DNA of 46,597 nucleotides from Oscillospiraceae bacterium (GTDB lineage: Bacteria > Bacillota > Clostridia > Oscillospirales > Oscillospiraceae). Within the stretch, counting starts at the first letter, position 1. Each line of letters opens with the position of its first letter. Of the stretch, positions 1-7,721 are shown one piece after another. The notes beneath the pieces were generated by a model. That model saw only the letters and a list, made by a program, of their open reading frames with translations, was not told where the DNA came from and ran no database searches. The position numbers and the translations under genes were made by a program. Location: assembly GCA_020025535.1 (NCBI GenBank), contig JAHHRY010000010.1, positions 1 through 46,597 of the forward strand, given 5' to 3'.

Positions 1-59
1 GCCTGAAGCGTAAGCAGAAGTCTGAAGCTGCCCGTAAGAACAAGAGAAAGTTCTATTAA
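1..59 (+). CDS. rpsU: 30S ribosomal protein S21, C-terminal end (gene cut by window edge)
   Basis: The first bases read in frame 3 as a lysine/arginine-rich tail with the motif KQKSEAARKNKRKFY before a TAA stop at 57-59. The KKSEAARK-type tail is characteristic of S21, a small basic protein of the 30S subunit used in translation initiation. Only about 18 residues are inside the window, so the call rests on this tail. A strong terminator follows at once, which fits the end of a short ribosomal gene. Confidence 0.8.
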   Translation, partial: LKRKQKSEAARKNKRKFY

Positions 60-85
60 TAACCCTCTCGTTTGTTATGCTCAGA

Positions 86-115
86 AACTCCCTGCCAGTT
101 GGCGGGGAGTTTTTT
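86..115 (+). terminator. Rho-independent terminator of rpsU
   Basis: A GC-rich hairpin (AACTCCC pairing with GGGAGTT, plus an inner GCC/GGC stem around an AGTT loop) is followed by a run of T at 110-115, 27 bases after the rpsU stop. Confidence 0.9.
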
Positions 116-148
116 GCTGCCTTTTTACAGGCGGCGCGCTTCCGGTAC

Positions 149-188
149 AAAAAAGAAATGCCACAGCAGGGAATACCTGCTGCGGCAT
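149..188 (-). terminator. Rho-independent terminator of metK
   Basis: On the minus strand a 13-bp stem (158-170 with 176-188) is followed by a T-rich run at 157-149. One pair is G-U when transcribed as minus-strand RNA but an A/C mismatch on the plus strand, so it evolved to act on the minus strand, just after metK. Confidence 0.88.
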
Positions 189-197
189 TGTTTGCTT

Positions 198-1343
198 TTA
201 GATGCCGGACAGTTCTTTCAGAACACTTGCCAGATCGGTCTGTTCCCAGGGACGGTCGGCTACGCCGAAGTGACCTTCAAATGCGGTGGCGGCGTAAATG
301 GGCTGACGCAGATTCAGCTTGCGGATGATGCCTGCAGGTGTCAGATCGCAGGTCTTGCGGAGAAGTGCGGTCATATCCTCATCGGAGATCTTTCCGGTGC
401 CGTAGCTGTCCACGCGGACGGAGACAGGCTCGGCAACGCCGATGGCATAGGCCAGCTGCACCTGAACCTGCTTGGCAAGACCGGCTGCTACCAGATTCTT
501 TGCCATGTAACGGGCCATGTAGGCACCGCTTCTGTCCACCTTGGTGGGGTCCTTGCCGGAGAAGGCACCGCCGCCGTGAGAGAAATATCCGCCGTAAGTG
601 TCGACGATGATTTTGCGTCCGGTCAGACCGGTATCGCCGTTGGGACCGCCGATGACAAAATTGCCGGTGGGGTTGATATGGATGTGCCTTACATCGTCAA
701 TAGAGAAACCGTAGTTTTTCAGAACGGGAGCGATTACGCCCTGACGGATGTACTTGCGCAGCTCCTCAATTTCAAAGGCAGCGCTGTGCATGATGGAAAC
801 GACCACGGTATCGATGCCGACCACTTTGCCGTCTTTGTCGTATTCCACAGTAACCTGTGTTTTGCCGTCGGGACGGAGTAGATCGTTGGAGGCGACACAT
901 TCCGTCAGACGATTGGACAGGGCACGGGACAGGGCTGCGGGCAAGGGCATCAGCTCGGGAGTCTGGGTGCAGGCACCACCGAACATCATACCCTGGTCAC
1001 CGGCACCGCCGACTTCGTCGTTGGTACCCAGAGCAATATCGGCAGACTGGGTGTGGATACGGCACTGGATTTCCACGGTGTCGGCGTCAAAACCTGCATC
1101 GGGGTAAACATAGCCGATCCGGCGGATGGCTTCTCTTGCGACAGCGGGGTAGTCCACCACAGCTTTGGTTGTAATTTCGCCGCAGATCAGGCAGAAATTG
1201 GTGGTGACCATTGTTTCACAGGCTACACGGGAGCCGGGATCCTGTGCCAGACAGGCATCCAGGATAGCATCGGAAATGTTGTCAGCTACTTTGTCGGGAT
1301 GACCGTTTGTGACGCATTCAGAAGTAAATAATCTTTTTTCCAT
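198..1343 (-). CDS. metK: S-adenosylmethionine synthetase
   Basis: This enzyme makes S-adenosylmethionine from methionine and ATP in the cytoplasm. The 381-residue protein is close to the usual family length. It opens with the typical SECVTNGHPDKVADNISDA segment, carrying the ATP-contacting GHPDK motif, and contains the GAGDQGMMFG signature near residues 111-120 and the GGGAFSGKDPTKVDRS phosphate-binding segment. The ATG at 1343 is preceded on the minus strand by AAGGAAG. The gene is a single transcription unit, read from a promoter at 1551-1524 through a SAM-I riboswitch and closed by its own terminator at 188-149, so product feedback through the riboswitch is the expected control. Confidence 0.98.
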   Translation of the reverse strand: MEKRLFTSECVTNGHPDKVADNISDAILDACLAQDPGSRVACETMVTTNFCLICGEITTKAVVDYPAVAREAIRRIGYVYPDAGFDADTVEIQCRIHTQSADIALGTNDEVGGAGDQGMMFGGACTQTPELMPLPAALSRALSNRLTECVASNDLLRPDGKTQVTVEYDKDGKVVGIDTVVVSIMHSAAFEIEELRKYIRQGVIAPVLKNYGFSIDDVRHIHINPTGNFVIGGPNGDTGLTGRKIIVDTYGGYFSHGGGAFSGKDPTKVDRSGAYMARYMAKNLVAAGLAKQVQVQLAYAIGVAEPVSVRVDSYGTGKISDEDMTALLRKTCDLTPAGIIRKLNLRQPIYAATAFEGHFGVADRPWEQTDLASVLKELSGI

Positions 1344-1370
1344 GTTCTTTTTATCTTCCTTTCAGCGCAA

Positions 1371-1402
1371 TAAAAAACCGCACATCGAAGATTCGATGTG
1401 CG
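1371..1402 (-). terminator. Riboswitch-controlled intrinsic terminator before metK
   Basis: On the minus strand an 11-bp stem (1402-1392 with 1389-1379) with a two-base loop is followed by six T (1377-1372). It ends about 28 bases before the metK start codon. Its 5' arm contains ATCGAATC, which can instead pair with GATTCGAT just downstream of, and overlapping, the 3' strand of riboswitch helix P1. This gives the classical antiterminator/terminator choice. Confidence 0.92.
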
Positions 1403-1403
1403 C

Positions 1404-1507
1404 TCTATCGAATCCTCATCTTTCGTATGCCGCCGGATTTGGCACCTTGAATAAACAGGTTGCCGGGTTTCATCGGGCCGTTCCCTCCACCACTCTTGAT
1501 AAGGCTA
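1404..1507 (-). promoter_or_regulatory. SAM-I (S-box) riboswitch aptamer
   Basis: Read on the minus strand, the leader carries the S-box core: CTTATCAAGAG, then GGTGGAGGGA, then GGCCCGATGAAACCCGGCAA, then GGTGCCAA. Helix P1 can form between 1506-1500 (CCTTATC) and 1420-1414 (GATGAGG). Binding of S-adenosylmethionine should stabilise P1, free the terminator arm at 1402-1379 and stop transcription of metK. Confidence 0.96.
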
Positions 1508-1523
1508 TATGCAGTTCTGCTAT

Positions 1524-1551
1524 ATTATACAGCAATTCTATGGAAAGTCAA
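1524..1551 (-). promoter_or_regulatory. Sigma-A-type promoter of metK
   Basis: On the minus strand TTGACT (1551-1546) and TATAAT (1529-1524) are separated by 16 bases, placing the start of transcription about 10 bases before the riboswitch. Confidence 0.82.
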
Positions 1552-1597
1552 GAACAATATTCTGCTTTTTTAACCAAAAAAGTTCATAATTCCCTTA

Positions 1598-1626
1598 TGG
1601 ACAAATACAATCAAAACTGTTATGAT
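1598..1626 (+). promoter_or_regulatory. Sigma-A-type promoter of the pseudo-rhomboid gene
   Basis: TGGACA (1598-1603) and TATGAT (1621-1626) are spaced by 17 bases, 33 bases before the start codon at 1659. It is divergent from the metK promoter, whose -35 lies 46 bases away. Confidence 0.7.
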
Positions 1627-1658
1627 ATACAGAAATACCACTTAGGAGTTGAGATTGT

Positions 1659-2555
1659 TTGAAAAAGCTTCGCAGTCGTTTTGAACGGTTTTGCTATAAG
1701 CACCAGAATGTTGGAATCCCCAACCTGATGCTCTATGTAACTGTGAGCAGTGCGCTGGTGTACCTGTTTACCATTGTTTCTCAAAACAATATTCTGTACA
1801 ACATTCTGCGCTTCGATCTGAACCTGATCCTTCAGGGACAGGTCTGGCGTCTGTTTACCTATGCGTTTACGTTTAATGGCGGCAATCTGCTGTTTACTGC
1901 CATCGGCCTATTGTGCTATTACTCTTTGGGCAGAGCAATGGAAAATATCTGGGGAACCTTCCGGTTTAATCTCTTTTATCTTTCCGGCATCGTACTGATG
2001 GACGTCTATGCAATCATTGTGGGCGCAGCCATGAATCTGGATGTCAGTGCACTGGTCAGTATCATGTACCTCAATATGAGCTTGTTCCTTGGCTATGCTA
2101 CATTGTATCCGGATTCCCAGTTCCTGCTGCTGTTTATCATTCCCGTAAGAGCTTGGATTTTTGCTCTGGTAGACCTGGTGATGGTGGTCTATGAGCTGAT
2201 TGTTTATCCGTTCCCCGTAAATCTGTTTTCAGTGGTGGCCCTTGCTAACTATTTCCTGTTCTTCGGCAAGGATGTCGTCAACGTAATTCCTATGTCCTGG
2301 CGCGCAAATGCCAGCCGGCTTTTCCGTAAGAAAGGCAAGAAAACTGCCGGAAAGTCCGGAACAATCCCGTTCCCGGGCGCCGGTTCCTATCAGGCGACTA
2401 CAGCAAAACCCAAGGCACCTTATACCCATCGCTGCACAGTCTGCGGCAGAACCGATGTTTCCAATCCGGAGCTGGAGTTCCGTTATTGCTCCAAGTGCAA
2501 TGGCTATTACTGCTATTGCGAGGATCATATCAATAACCATACCCATATTCAGTAA
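1659..2555 (+). CDS. Rhomboid-fold membrane protein with C-terminal zinc ribbon, probably proteolytically inactive
   Basis: The 298-residue protein has about six hydrophobic segments between residues 20 and 205. It carries rhomboid landmarks: GQVWRLFTYAF in the first loop and a GRAMENIWGTFRF segment like the family's G-x-x-x-E-x-x-x-G motif. The usual histidine after the WR motif is asparagine (TFNGG), and the catalytic GxSG is replaced by LNMSLFLG, so protease activity is unlikely. The tail from about residue 257 has two CxxC pairs and a CxxxH (CTVCG, CSKC, CYCEDH), a probable zinc site. The TTG start at 1659 is chosen because AGGAG lies 10 bases upstream and no better start is near. It is a single gene with its own promoter and terminator; substrate or partner unknown. 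Confidence 0.75.
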   Translation: MKKLRSRFERFCYKHQNVGIPNLMLYVTVSSALVYLFTIVSQNNILYNILRFDLNLILQGQVWRLFTYAFTFNGGNLLFTAIGLLCYYSLGRAMENIWGTFRFNLFYLSGIVLMDVYAIIVGAAMNLDVSALVSIMYLNMSLFLGYATLYPDSQFLLLFIIPVRAWIFALVDLVMVVYELIVYPFPVNLFSVVALANYFLFFGKDVVNVIPMSWRANASRLFRKKGKKTAGKSGTIPFPGAGSYQATTAKPKAPYTHRCTVCGRTDVSNPELEFRYCSKCNGYYCYCEDHINNHTHIQ

Positions 2556-2556
2556 G

Positions 2557-2588
2557 CAAAAGCCTCCCTTATTCAGGGAGGCTTTTTT
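2557..2588. terminator. Bidirectional terminator between convergent genes
   Basis: The stem AGCCTCCCT/AGGGAGGCT (2561-2583) has T6 on the plus side and A-rich sequence upstream that reads as T-rich on the minus strand. It lies between the convergent genes ending at 2555 and 2603. Confidence 0.9.
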
Positions 2589-2602
2589 GCATATATAGTG
2601 TT

Positions 2603-3304
2603 TTATTCTTCCCCCAGCTCTTGGTATAGACCAATAAATTGGGAAATACCCATTTGCTCCGCTTCCTGCGCCAGTTCCTCTAAATCCTCAAGGGTGCGGT
2701 GCAGGGTGAAAACCACGGCGTCTTCATTCTTGTCGATACAGTAGTGACAGTGCAGCTGCGAATCGAGATGAGGATACTGGGAAAGCACATCCTGGCAGAG
2801 GGTAAATTGGCTGCCGCTTTCGGTAACGGTGATTTCTTCCGTATCCATAGCGGCTTCCAGCCAGATTTCCCGGTGTTTCCAGGGGGCGATATGGCACTCC
2901 AGCGAAATGTGCAGCGGGGGAGGCGGTAAAAAAACAGGACAGTCCAGATCTTTGGCATACAGATCCGATACGCCTACAGGGCAGGACAGGGAAGTGCAGA
3001 TGGCGTCTGTGATCCTGCTGGTTTCCTCGGAGCCGGGACGCTGAAAATCCAGCAGCACCCGGCTGCATTGAAATTCTTCCACGATTTCGCCCAGCTGACG
3101 GGCTATGATCTCGGGAGAGTGCATGAAAACCGGTGTCCGGTCATTGACGATTACCATGCTGCCCTCGGGTAATATGTGAGGACAATTGGATAACCCCAGC
3201 CCGTAGGGAGAAAAATGGCAGGCCATCCAGGCCACCTGCGCCGGCAGAGATTGGTGACACTGGATTTCTGCTGCTGTCATGGCAAGATAACAGGGGAAAG
3301 GCAT
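2603..3304 (-). CDS. Uncharacterised protein
   Basis: I do not recognise the family. The 233-residue soluble protein has no clear signal peptide or membrane segment. Visible features are an N-terminal stretch ending in SMVIVNDRTP, a VLLDFQRP segment near residue 90, a proline run (FLPPPPLH) followed by HIAPWKHREIWLE, and a C-terminal region with HCHYC and acidic helices. The LLDF segment suggests a TIM-barrel-like sheet, but this is a guess. The ATG at 3304 is preferred over the TTG six bases upstream because GGAGG lies nine bases before the ATG and only three before the TTG. It stands alone on the minus strand, divergent from yqeG, whose -35 box overlaps this start codon. Confidence 0.7.
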   Translation of the reverse strand: MPFPCYLAMTAAEIQCHQSLPAQVAWMACHFSPYGLGLSNCPHILPEGSMVIVNDRTPVFMHSPEIIARQLGEIVEEFQCSRVLLDFQRPGSEETSRITDAICTSLSCPVGVSDLYAKDLDCPVFLPPPPLHISLECHIAPWKHREIWLEAAMDTEEITVTESGSQFTLCQDVLSQYPHLDSQLHCHYCIDKNEDAVVFTLHRTLEDLEELAQEAEQMGISQFIGLYQELGEE

Positions 3305-3332
3305 GGACAAATGCCTCCATTCGTGATATAAT
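3304..3332 (+). promoter_or_regulatory. Sigma-A-type promoter of the yqeG gene set
   Basis: TGGACA (3304-3309) and TATAAT (3327-3332) with a 17-base spacer. The -35 overlaps the start region of the divergent gene at 3304. Confidence 0.82.
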
Positions 3333-3362
3333 ACTACAAACTATGTATGTGTAGGGGGACTT

Positions 3363-3866
3363 ATGCACATTTCCTTTCTGCCGTTTGCTATCACAAGGGA
3401 ACTGACCGATCTCACACCCGGATGGCTGGCGGAGCAAAATATTCAACTTTTGATGATGGACTTTGATAATACGATTGTGCCCTATACCACCAATGTTCCT
3501 ACGGACAAAATGGCGGCATGGCTGCGGGAGATGAATGCGTCCCCGATCAAGGTCTGCGTGGTGTCCAACAGTCGCAACGACCGGGTGAAGAAATTCTGTG
3601 AAACCTACGGTATCGACTGCATTACCCATGCAAAAAAACCCTCTGCCAAGGGTATTTGCCGATGCCTGGAAAAGTACGGCGTTTCTCCCGAAAAAAGCGC
3701 CCTGGTAGGTGACCAGATTTTTACGGACACACTGGGTGCCAATAATGCCGGAGTTCGGGCTATTTTGGTAAAGTCCATTCATAATCATAATATCTGGCTG
3801 AAGCTGCGTCATGTAGCTGAAATGCCATTTATCTTTGCTGCAAGAAAAAGGAGGATCACACAATGA
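3363..3866 (+). CDS. yqeG: YqeG family HAD phosphatase
   Basis: A 167-residue HAD-superfamily (IIIA) phosphatase. Motif I is DFDNTI (about residues 35-40), where the first Asp is the nucleophile. Motif II is VCVVSNS, motif III includes the lysine in KKPSAKG, and motif IV is VGDQIFTD. The family acts on small phosphorylated substrates; for YqeG, a phosphatidylglycerophosphate phosphatase-like role has been proposed in related groups, and no substrate can be read from the sequence. GGGGGA precedes the ATG. The stop overlaps the next ATG by four bases, so the pair is translationally coupled. Confidence 0.88.
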   Translation: MHISFLPFAITRELTDLTPGWLAEQNIQLLMMDFDNTIVPYTTNVPTDKMAAWLREMNASPIKVCVVSNSRNDRVKKFCETYGIDCITHAKKPSAKGICRCLEKYGVSPEKSALVGDQIFTDTLGANNAGVRAILVKSIHNHNIWLKLRHVAEMPFIFAARKRRITQ

Positions 3867-4927
3867 AAAACACCGAAAAGTACCTGTCCTTGCTGGACGG
3901 CGAGGTGGATGGCCTTCTGCTGACCAGCCGCTACAGCCGCCATTACGGCGCAGAATTTGATATCGCCGAGGGCGTTGCCATCGTCACCAAAAAGGGCTGC
4001 CGCTACTTTACCGACAGCCGCTATATCGAATCCGCACAGAGTGGCATCAAAGATTTTGAAGTCCTGCTGATGGACAGAGAAAACAACTATTTCAAGCGCC
4101 TGAACGATGCCATTGCGGATTTTGGCGTTACCACGCTGGGCTACGAGGAAGCTTATCTGACCGTAGCAGAACTGCTGGGCTATGAAAAGAACCTGAATGC
4201 CAAGCTGGTTCCCATGAACCAGGCAATCAGTTCTTTCCGTGCTGTGAAGGAAGAGTGGGAGCTGGAGCGTATGCGTAAGGCTCAGGATATCACCGACAAG
4301 GCATTTACAGAGGTGCTGGAGAGAATCAATGTAGGCATGACGGAGAAGGAACTGGCTGCTGAGCTGATTTACTGCCTGTATAAGAACGGCGGCGAGGGCC
4401 TGTCCTTTGACCCCATTGTTGTTTCCGGTCCCAACACCAGCCTGCCCCACGGCGTGCCCGGTGAGCGCCGCATCCGTGAGGGAGACTTCATTACCATGGA
4501 CTTCGGCGTGATCTATCAGGGCTACTGCTCTGACATGACCCGTACGGTCGCTGTCGGCTATGCTACCGATGAAATGAAGCAGGTTTATGAAACGGTTCTG
4601 AAGGCACAGTGCACTGCCATTGAAGCCACTCGTCCCGGCCTCAAGGGCAAGGAGATTGACGGCATTGCCCGTAAGGTCATTACCGATGCCGGCTACGGCC
4701 CTTATTTCGGTCATGGCTACGGCCATTGCCTGGGCATGGAGGTTCACGAAACACCTTTCTCCGGTCCCAGCGGCGAAACTGTTATGCAGAAGGGTAATGT
4801 AAGCTCTGCAGAACCCGGCATCTATCTGCCCGGTAAGTTCGGCGTCAGAATCGAAGACGTGGTATTTTTTACAGAGGATGGCTGCGAGGATATCGCCCAT
4901 AGCCCCAAAAATTTGATTATCGTTTAA
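3863..4927 (+). CDS. Xaa-Pro aminopeptidase/dipeptidase, M24B family
   Basis: The 354-residue protein has the N-terminal creatinase-like domain (to about residue 125) and a C-terminal pita-bread metallopeptidase domain. The two-metal ligands are visible in order: TMDFGVIYQGYCSDMTRT (two Asp), GHGYGHCLGMEVHE (His), SAEPGIY (Glu) and RIEDVV (Glu). It removes residues next to proline in cytoplasmic peptides. The start codon overlaps yqeG by four bases, and efp follows 112 bases later; M24 peptidase then efp is a common Firmicutes order. Confidence 0.93.
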   Translation: MKNTEKYLSLLDGEVDGLLLTSRYSRHYGAEFDIAEGVAIVTKKGCRYFTDSRYIESAQSGIKDFEVLLMDRENNYFKRLNDAIADFGVTTLGYEEAYLTVAELLGYEKNLNAKLVPMNQAISSFRAVKEEWELERMRKAQDITDKAFTEVLERINVGMTEKELAAELIYCLYKNGGEGLSFDPIVVSGPNTSLPHGVPGERRIREGDFITMDFGVIYQGYCSDMTRTVAVGYATDEMKQVYETVLKAQCTAIEATRPGLKGKEIDGIARKVITDAGYGPYFGHGYGHCLGMEVHETPFSGPSGETVMQKGNVSSAEPGIYLPGKFGVRIEDVVFFTEDGCEDIAHSPKNLIIV

Positions 4928-4945
4928 AAATATTCCATTCCCCCC

Positions 4946-4974
4946 TTGAAAAATGGCGGATATTCGGTTAGAAT
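4946..4974 (+). promoter_or_regulatory. Sigma-A-type promoter of efp
   Basis: TTGAAA (4946-4951) and TAGAAT (4969-4974), 17-base spacer, in the gap between the peptidase gene and efp. It gives efp its own promoter besides read-through. Confidence 0.75.
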
Positions 4975-5039
4975 AGACCAGCTAACATTTAACAAATTCC
5001 CAAAATCCCGAAAGGGTAGAGATTTAGGAGGATAAACAA

Positions 5040-5600
5040 ATGATTTCTGCAGGTGAATTTAGAAACGGCGTTACCTTCGACATGGACGGCAAGGTTATGC
5101 AGGTTATCGAGTTCCAGCATGTGAAGCCCGGTAAGGGTGCAGCTTTTGTCCGTGTTAAGATGAAGAATGTCATCACCGGCGGCGTGACCGAAACCAGCTT
5201 CAACCCCTCTGCCAAGTACCCCACCGCTTACGTTGAGCGTAAGAAGATGGAGTACTCCTACAACGATGGCGAGCTGTACTACTTCATGGACCCCGAGACC
5301 TACGAGCTGGTGCCCATCGAGAAGAGCGCTCTGGACGATTCCTTCAACTTTGTTAAGGAGAACGACGTCTGCACCATCATGAGCTATAAGGGCTCTGTTT
5401 TCGGTGTTGAGCCTCCCCGCTTTGTTGAGCTGGTTGTTACTGCTACCGAGCCTGGCTTCGCAGGCAACACCGCTACCAACGTAACCAAGCCCGCAACTGT
5501 TGAGACCGGCGCTGACGTGAAGGTGCCTCTGTTCATCAACGAGGGCGATAAGATCCAGATCGATACCACCACCGGTGAGTATCTGGGCCGTGCAAAATAA
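5040..5600 (+). CDS. efp: Translation elongation factor P
   Basis: EF-P binds between the P and E sites of the ribosome and relieves stalling at proline runs. The 186-residue length is standard. The N-terminal KOW-like domain ends in the loop HVKPGKGAAFVR, where the lysine of PGKG (about residue 32) is the position modified in many species. Two OB-type domains follow, and the C-terminus has the family motif INEGDKIQIDTTTGEYLGR. AGGAGG lies eight bases before the ATG. The next gene begins 10 bases after the stop. Confidence 0.98.
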   Translation: MISAGEFRNGVTFDMDGKVMQVIEFQHVKPGKGAAFVRVKMKNVITGGVTETSFNPSAKYPTAYVERKKMEYSYNDGELYYFMDPETYELVPIEKSALDDSFNFVKENDVCTIMSYKGSVFGVEPPRFVELVVTATEPGFAGNTATNVTKPATVETGADVKVPLFINEGDKIQIDTTTGEYLGRAK

Positions 5601-5610
5601 GGAGAATCTT

Positions 5611-6075
5611 ATGACGATTTCTGAAAAGTCCGCATATCTGAAGGGTTTGATGGATGGCCTGAATCTGAACACCGAGACCAACGAGGGTAAGATGATCGCC
5701 GCTATCGTGGACCTGCTGGGAGATGTTACAAATCGCCTGAAGGACGTTGAGGAAACCACCATCGCCATCTCTGATGAGCTGGATGAGATCGAAGAAGATC
5801 TGGATGCCATCGAGGACTACATCATGGACGAAGAAGATGATGAGTACGATGACGAGTATGACGATGAAGATGACGACGACTACGCCTACGATGGCAGCGA
5901 TGAGGACGACGAAGACTTTGACTTCGGCGACGAGGATTCTACCATCTATGAGGTGCAGTGTGCCTGCGGCGAAGTGATTAACTTCGACGAGGACACCTTG
6001 GAGAATGGCTCCATCATTTGCCCCAAGTGCGGCGAAAAGCTGGAGTTCACCTACGAGGATGACGAAGAAGAGTAA
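5611..6075 (+). CDS. CD1247-type protein with acidic linker and zinc ribbon
   Basis: A 154-residue protein with three parts. An N-terminal helical domain (SEKSAYLKGLMDGL through about residue 60) resembles the CD1247 N-terminal domain of clostridial proteins. A very acidic stretch (about residues 62-105) is almost all Asp, Glu and Tyr. The C-terminal domain has two cysteine pairs (CACG and CPKCG) typical of a zinc ribbon. ATG 5611 is chosen because GGAG lies directly before it at the right spacing; an upstream in-frame start would overlap efp without a site. Function is not known; co-transcription with efp hints at a translation- or RNA-linked role, which is inference. Confidence 0.8.
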   Translation: MTISEKSAYLKGLMDGLNLNTETNEGKMIAAIVDLLGDVTNRLKDVEETTIAISDELDEIEEDLDAIEDYIMDEEDDEYDDEYDDEDDDDYAYDGSDEDDEDFDFGDEDSTIYEVQCACGEVINFDEDTLENGSIICPKCGEKLEFTYEDDEEE

Positions 6076-6090
6076 TCTTCCTATCATGTA

Positions 6091-6127
6091 AAAAACTGCC
6101 GCAGCAGCTGCTGCGGCAGTTTTTTTA
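6091..6127. terminator. Bidirectional terminator between the efp operon and spmB
   Basis: A perfect 26-base palindrome (6095-6120) is flanked by A5 on the left and T6 on the right, so it can end transcription from both sides. Confidence 0.92.
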
Positions 6128-6130
6128 TTT

Positions 6131-6643
6131 TCAGAGGCCCAAAAAACGAACGCTGAAAGAAGCTACCAGAAAGCTGGTGAAATCCGCAATCAGTGCGGCC
6201 GGAACAGTGTAGCGTGTCTTCTGGATGCCCGCAGAACCGAAATATACGCTGATGGCGTAAAAAGTAGTCTCGGTGGAGCCCAGCATGACGGCGGTGGTTC
6301 TGCCAATCAGAGAATCCACGCCGTGGGTGGCAATCAGATCTGCACCTACCGCCAGGGCGGCACTGCCGCTGATGGGCCGTACCAGCATCAGTACGGCGGT
6401 TTCCGGCGGTATTCCGAAAAAATTGAAAAAGGGTGCCAGAAAACCGCTGAGCACCTGAATGGCACCGCTCTGGCGCAGCATGGTCACTGCGGTCAGAAGC
6501 AGCACCAGAGCGGGGATGATGGACAGGAGCATTTTGAGACCGTCGGCAGCACCGGCCAGCATCAGGTCATAGGGATTTTCTTTCTTCCCGAGAGCGATGG
6601 CAGATATGACGAAGAGAATCAGCGGAACAATGTAATCAGTCAT
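6131..6643 (-). CDS. spmB: Spore maturation protein B
   Basis: The 170-residue membrane protein has several hydrophobic helices and the nucleoside-recognition (Gate) domain pattern with RPISGSAALAVGADLI and MLGSTETTFYAISVYFGS. In spore formers SpmA and SpmB act together in spore core dehydration; both belong to a transporter-like fold. ATG 6643 is used because the homologous part begins MTDYIVPLILF; the reading frame is open further upstream but that part runs inside spmA. It overlaps spmA by eight bases, so coupled translation is likely. Confidence 0.92.
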   Translation of the reverse strand: MTDYIVPLILFVISAIALGKKENPYDLMLAGAADGLKMLLSIIPALVLLLTAVTMLRQSGAIQVLSGFLAPFFNFFGIPPETAVLMLVRPISGSAALAVGADLIATHGVDSLIGRTTAVMLGSTETTFYAISVYFGSAGIQKTRYTVPAALIADFTSFLVASFSVRFLGL

Positions 6644-7220
6644 GGCGCCACAGCTTTCCCATAACGAATGCCGCCAGTAATCCCATGACGACAGAGCAGA
6701 GGCTGGTGAGCCATACCGCCGGAAGAATATCGAAAGGCGTGGAACAGCCGTGGCTGACACGCAGCGCTGCCACATTGGTGGGAATCAGCTGTATGGAGGC
6801 GGTGTTCAGCACAATCAGACGGCAAAGCTGATCCGTGGCCATCTGGGGATGGCGAGGATCGGTCAGTCGTTTGGCGGCACGGATGCCCATGGGAGTGGCG
6901 GCGTTTCCGAGGCCCATCATATTGGCGCAGATGTTTGCGGAAAGTAATCCGGCAAGCTCTGCGTCTTTTTTTGTGCTCGGAAACAGCCGGCAGAGGAGGG
7001 GACGCAGAAGCTTAGACAGAAAAGCGGTGATTCCGACTTTGTCCATCAGATTTCCGATTCCGGCCCAAAGGCAAAGAGAGCCTGCCAGAGAAATGGTCAG
7101 GGTGATTCCCGACTGCGCCCCCTGCTGGACGGCGGCACCCAAAGCGTTTCCGTTTCCGAGTATCAGGGAAAAGAGAATAGAAATCAGTAGAATACCGGTA
7201 AAAACCCAGCTTAGCACCAT
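6636..7220 (-). CDS. spmA: Spore maturation protein A
   Basis: The 194-residue membrane protein is of the nucleoside-recognition domain family, with LCLWAGIGNLMDKVGI, NICANMMGLGNAATPMGI and LNTASIQLIPTNVAALR, all typical of SpmA. It pairs with SpmB in spore maturation. ATG 7220 is preferred over the ATG six bases upstream, because the GGAGGG site (7232-7227) abuts the upstream ATG but is six bases from this one. The presence of spmAB supports a spore-forming host. A sporulation sigma factor promoter was looked for but is not clear. Confidence 0.93.
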   Translation of the reverse strand: MVLSWVFTGILLISILFSLILGNGNALGAAVQQGAQSGITLTISLAGSLCLWAGIGNLMDKVGITAFLSKLLRPLLCRLFPSTKKDAELAGLLSANICANMMGLGNAATPMGIRAAKRLTDPRHPQMATDQLCRLIVLNTASIQLIPTNVAALRVSHGCSTPFDILPAVWLTSLCSVVMGLLAAFVMGKLWRHD

Positions 7221-7638
7221 AAGCATCCCTCCGTGGACAGCTTATGCACGCCTTGCTCTGACAAGCACCCGAGCGCCGATAAAATTAGGCCGGGGGCGGC
7301 TCAATGATTACATTGCATACAGCAGAAGGACAATTAGCGGACAGGCGAACTTGGGGCAGTTTGCGGGATACGGCTGCCACCGGTATTTACGGAATAGGCT
7401 GCCTTTGCGGTTGAAAACAGCACGGACTGATTCAGGAGAAATCGTCCGCAGTCAAGTGCGGCCGGAGCACGGCAAGAGAGAGCGACATATATACCGAAAG
7501 AAGAGAAGAACACCGCCCTTTTCTGTATTTTTAAATGGCGTGGATTGTCGCAGTGCGGAAATCCGGACTATTTTTGTGACAGAAAGTGTTTGACGGCGAA
7601 TAAATTTGAAAAAGCAAATATGTTTTTGCTGACGATTT

Positions 7639-7668
7639 TTGATAAAAAGTAACAAATACAATGATAAT
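7639..7668 (+). promoter_or_regulatory. Candidate distal promoter of the polysaccharide operon
   Basis: TTGATA (7639-7644) and GATAAT (7663-7668), 18-base spacer, in AT-rich sequence. Weaker than the one at 7693. Confidence 0.4.
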
Positions 7669-7692
7669 ATAACAAAATGATGGCGGCAACTA

Positions 7693-7721
7693 TTGATTTT
7701 GACGGGGAAACTCTGTATAAT
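7693..7721 (+). promoter_or_regulatory. Candidate main promoter of the polysaccharide operon
   Basis: TTGATT (7693-7698) and TATAAT (7716-7721) with a 17-base spacer. The spacer contains the second copy of the TTTGACGGSGAA repeat, so a repressor or activator could act here. The predicted leader is about 75 bases. Confidence 0.65.

Noticed and set aside
3809..4900. A 363-codon minus-strand frame opposite the M24 peptidase gene.
   Set aside because: The plus-strand gene has all metal ligands of its family; the antisense product has no family features.
6835..7593. A 252-codon plus-strand open frame running antisense to spmA into the intergenic gap.
   Set aside because: Most of it mirrors spmA, the rest has no domain, no ribosome site and no matching codon bias.
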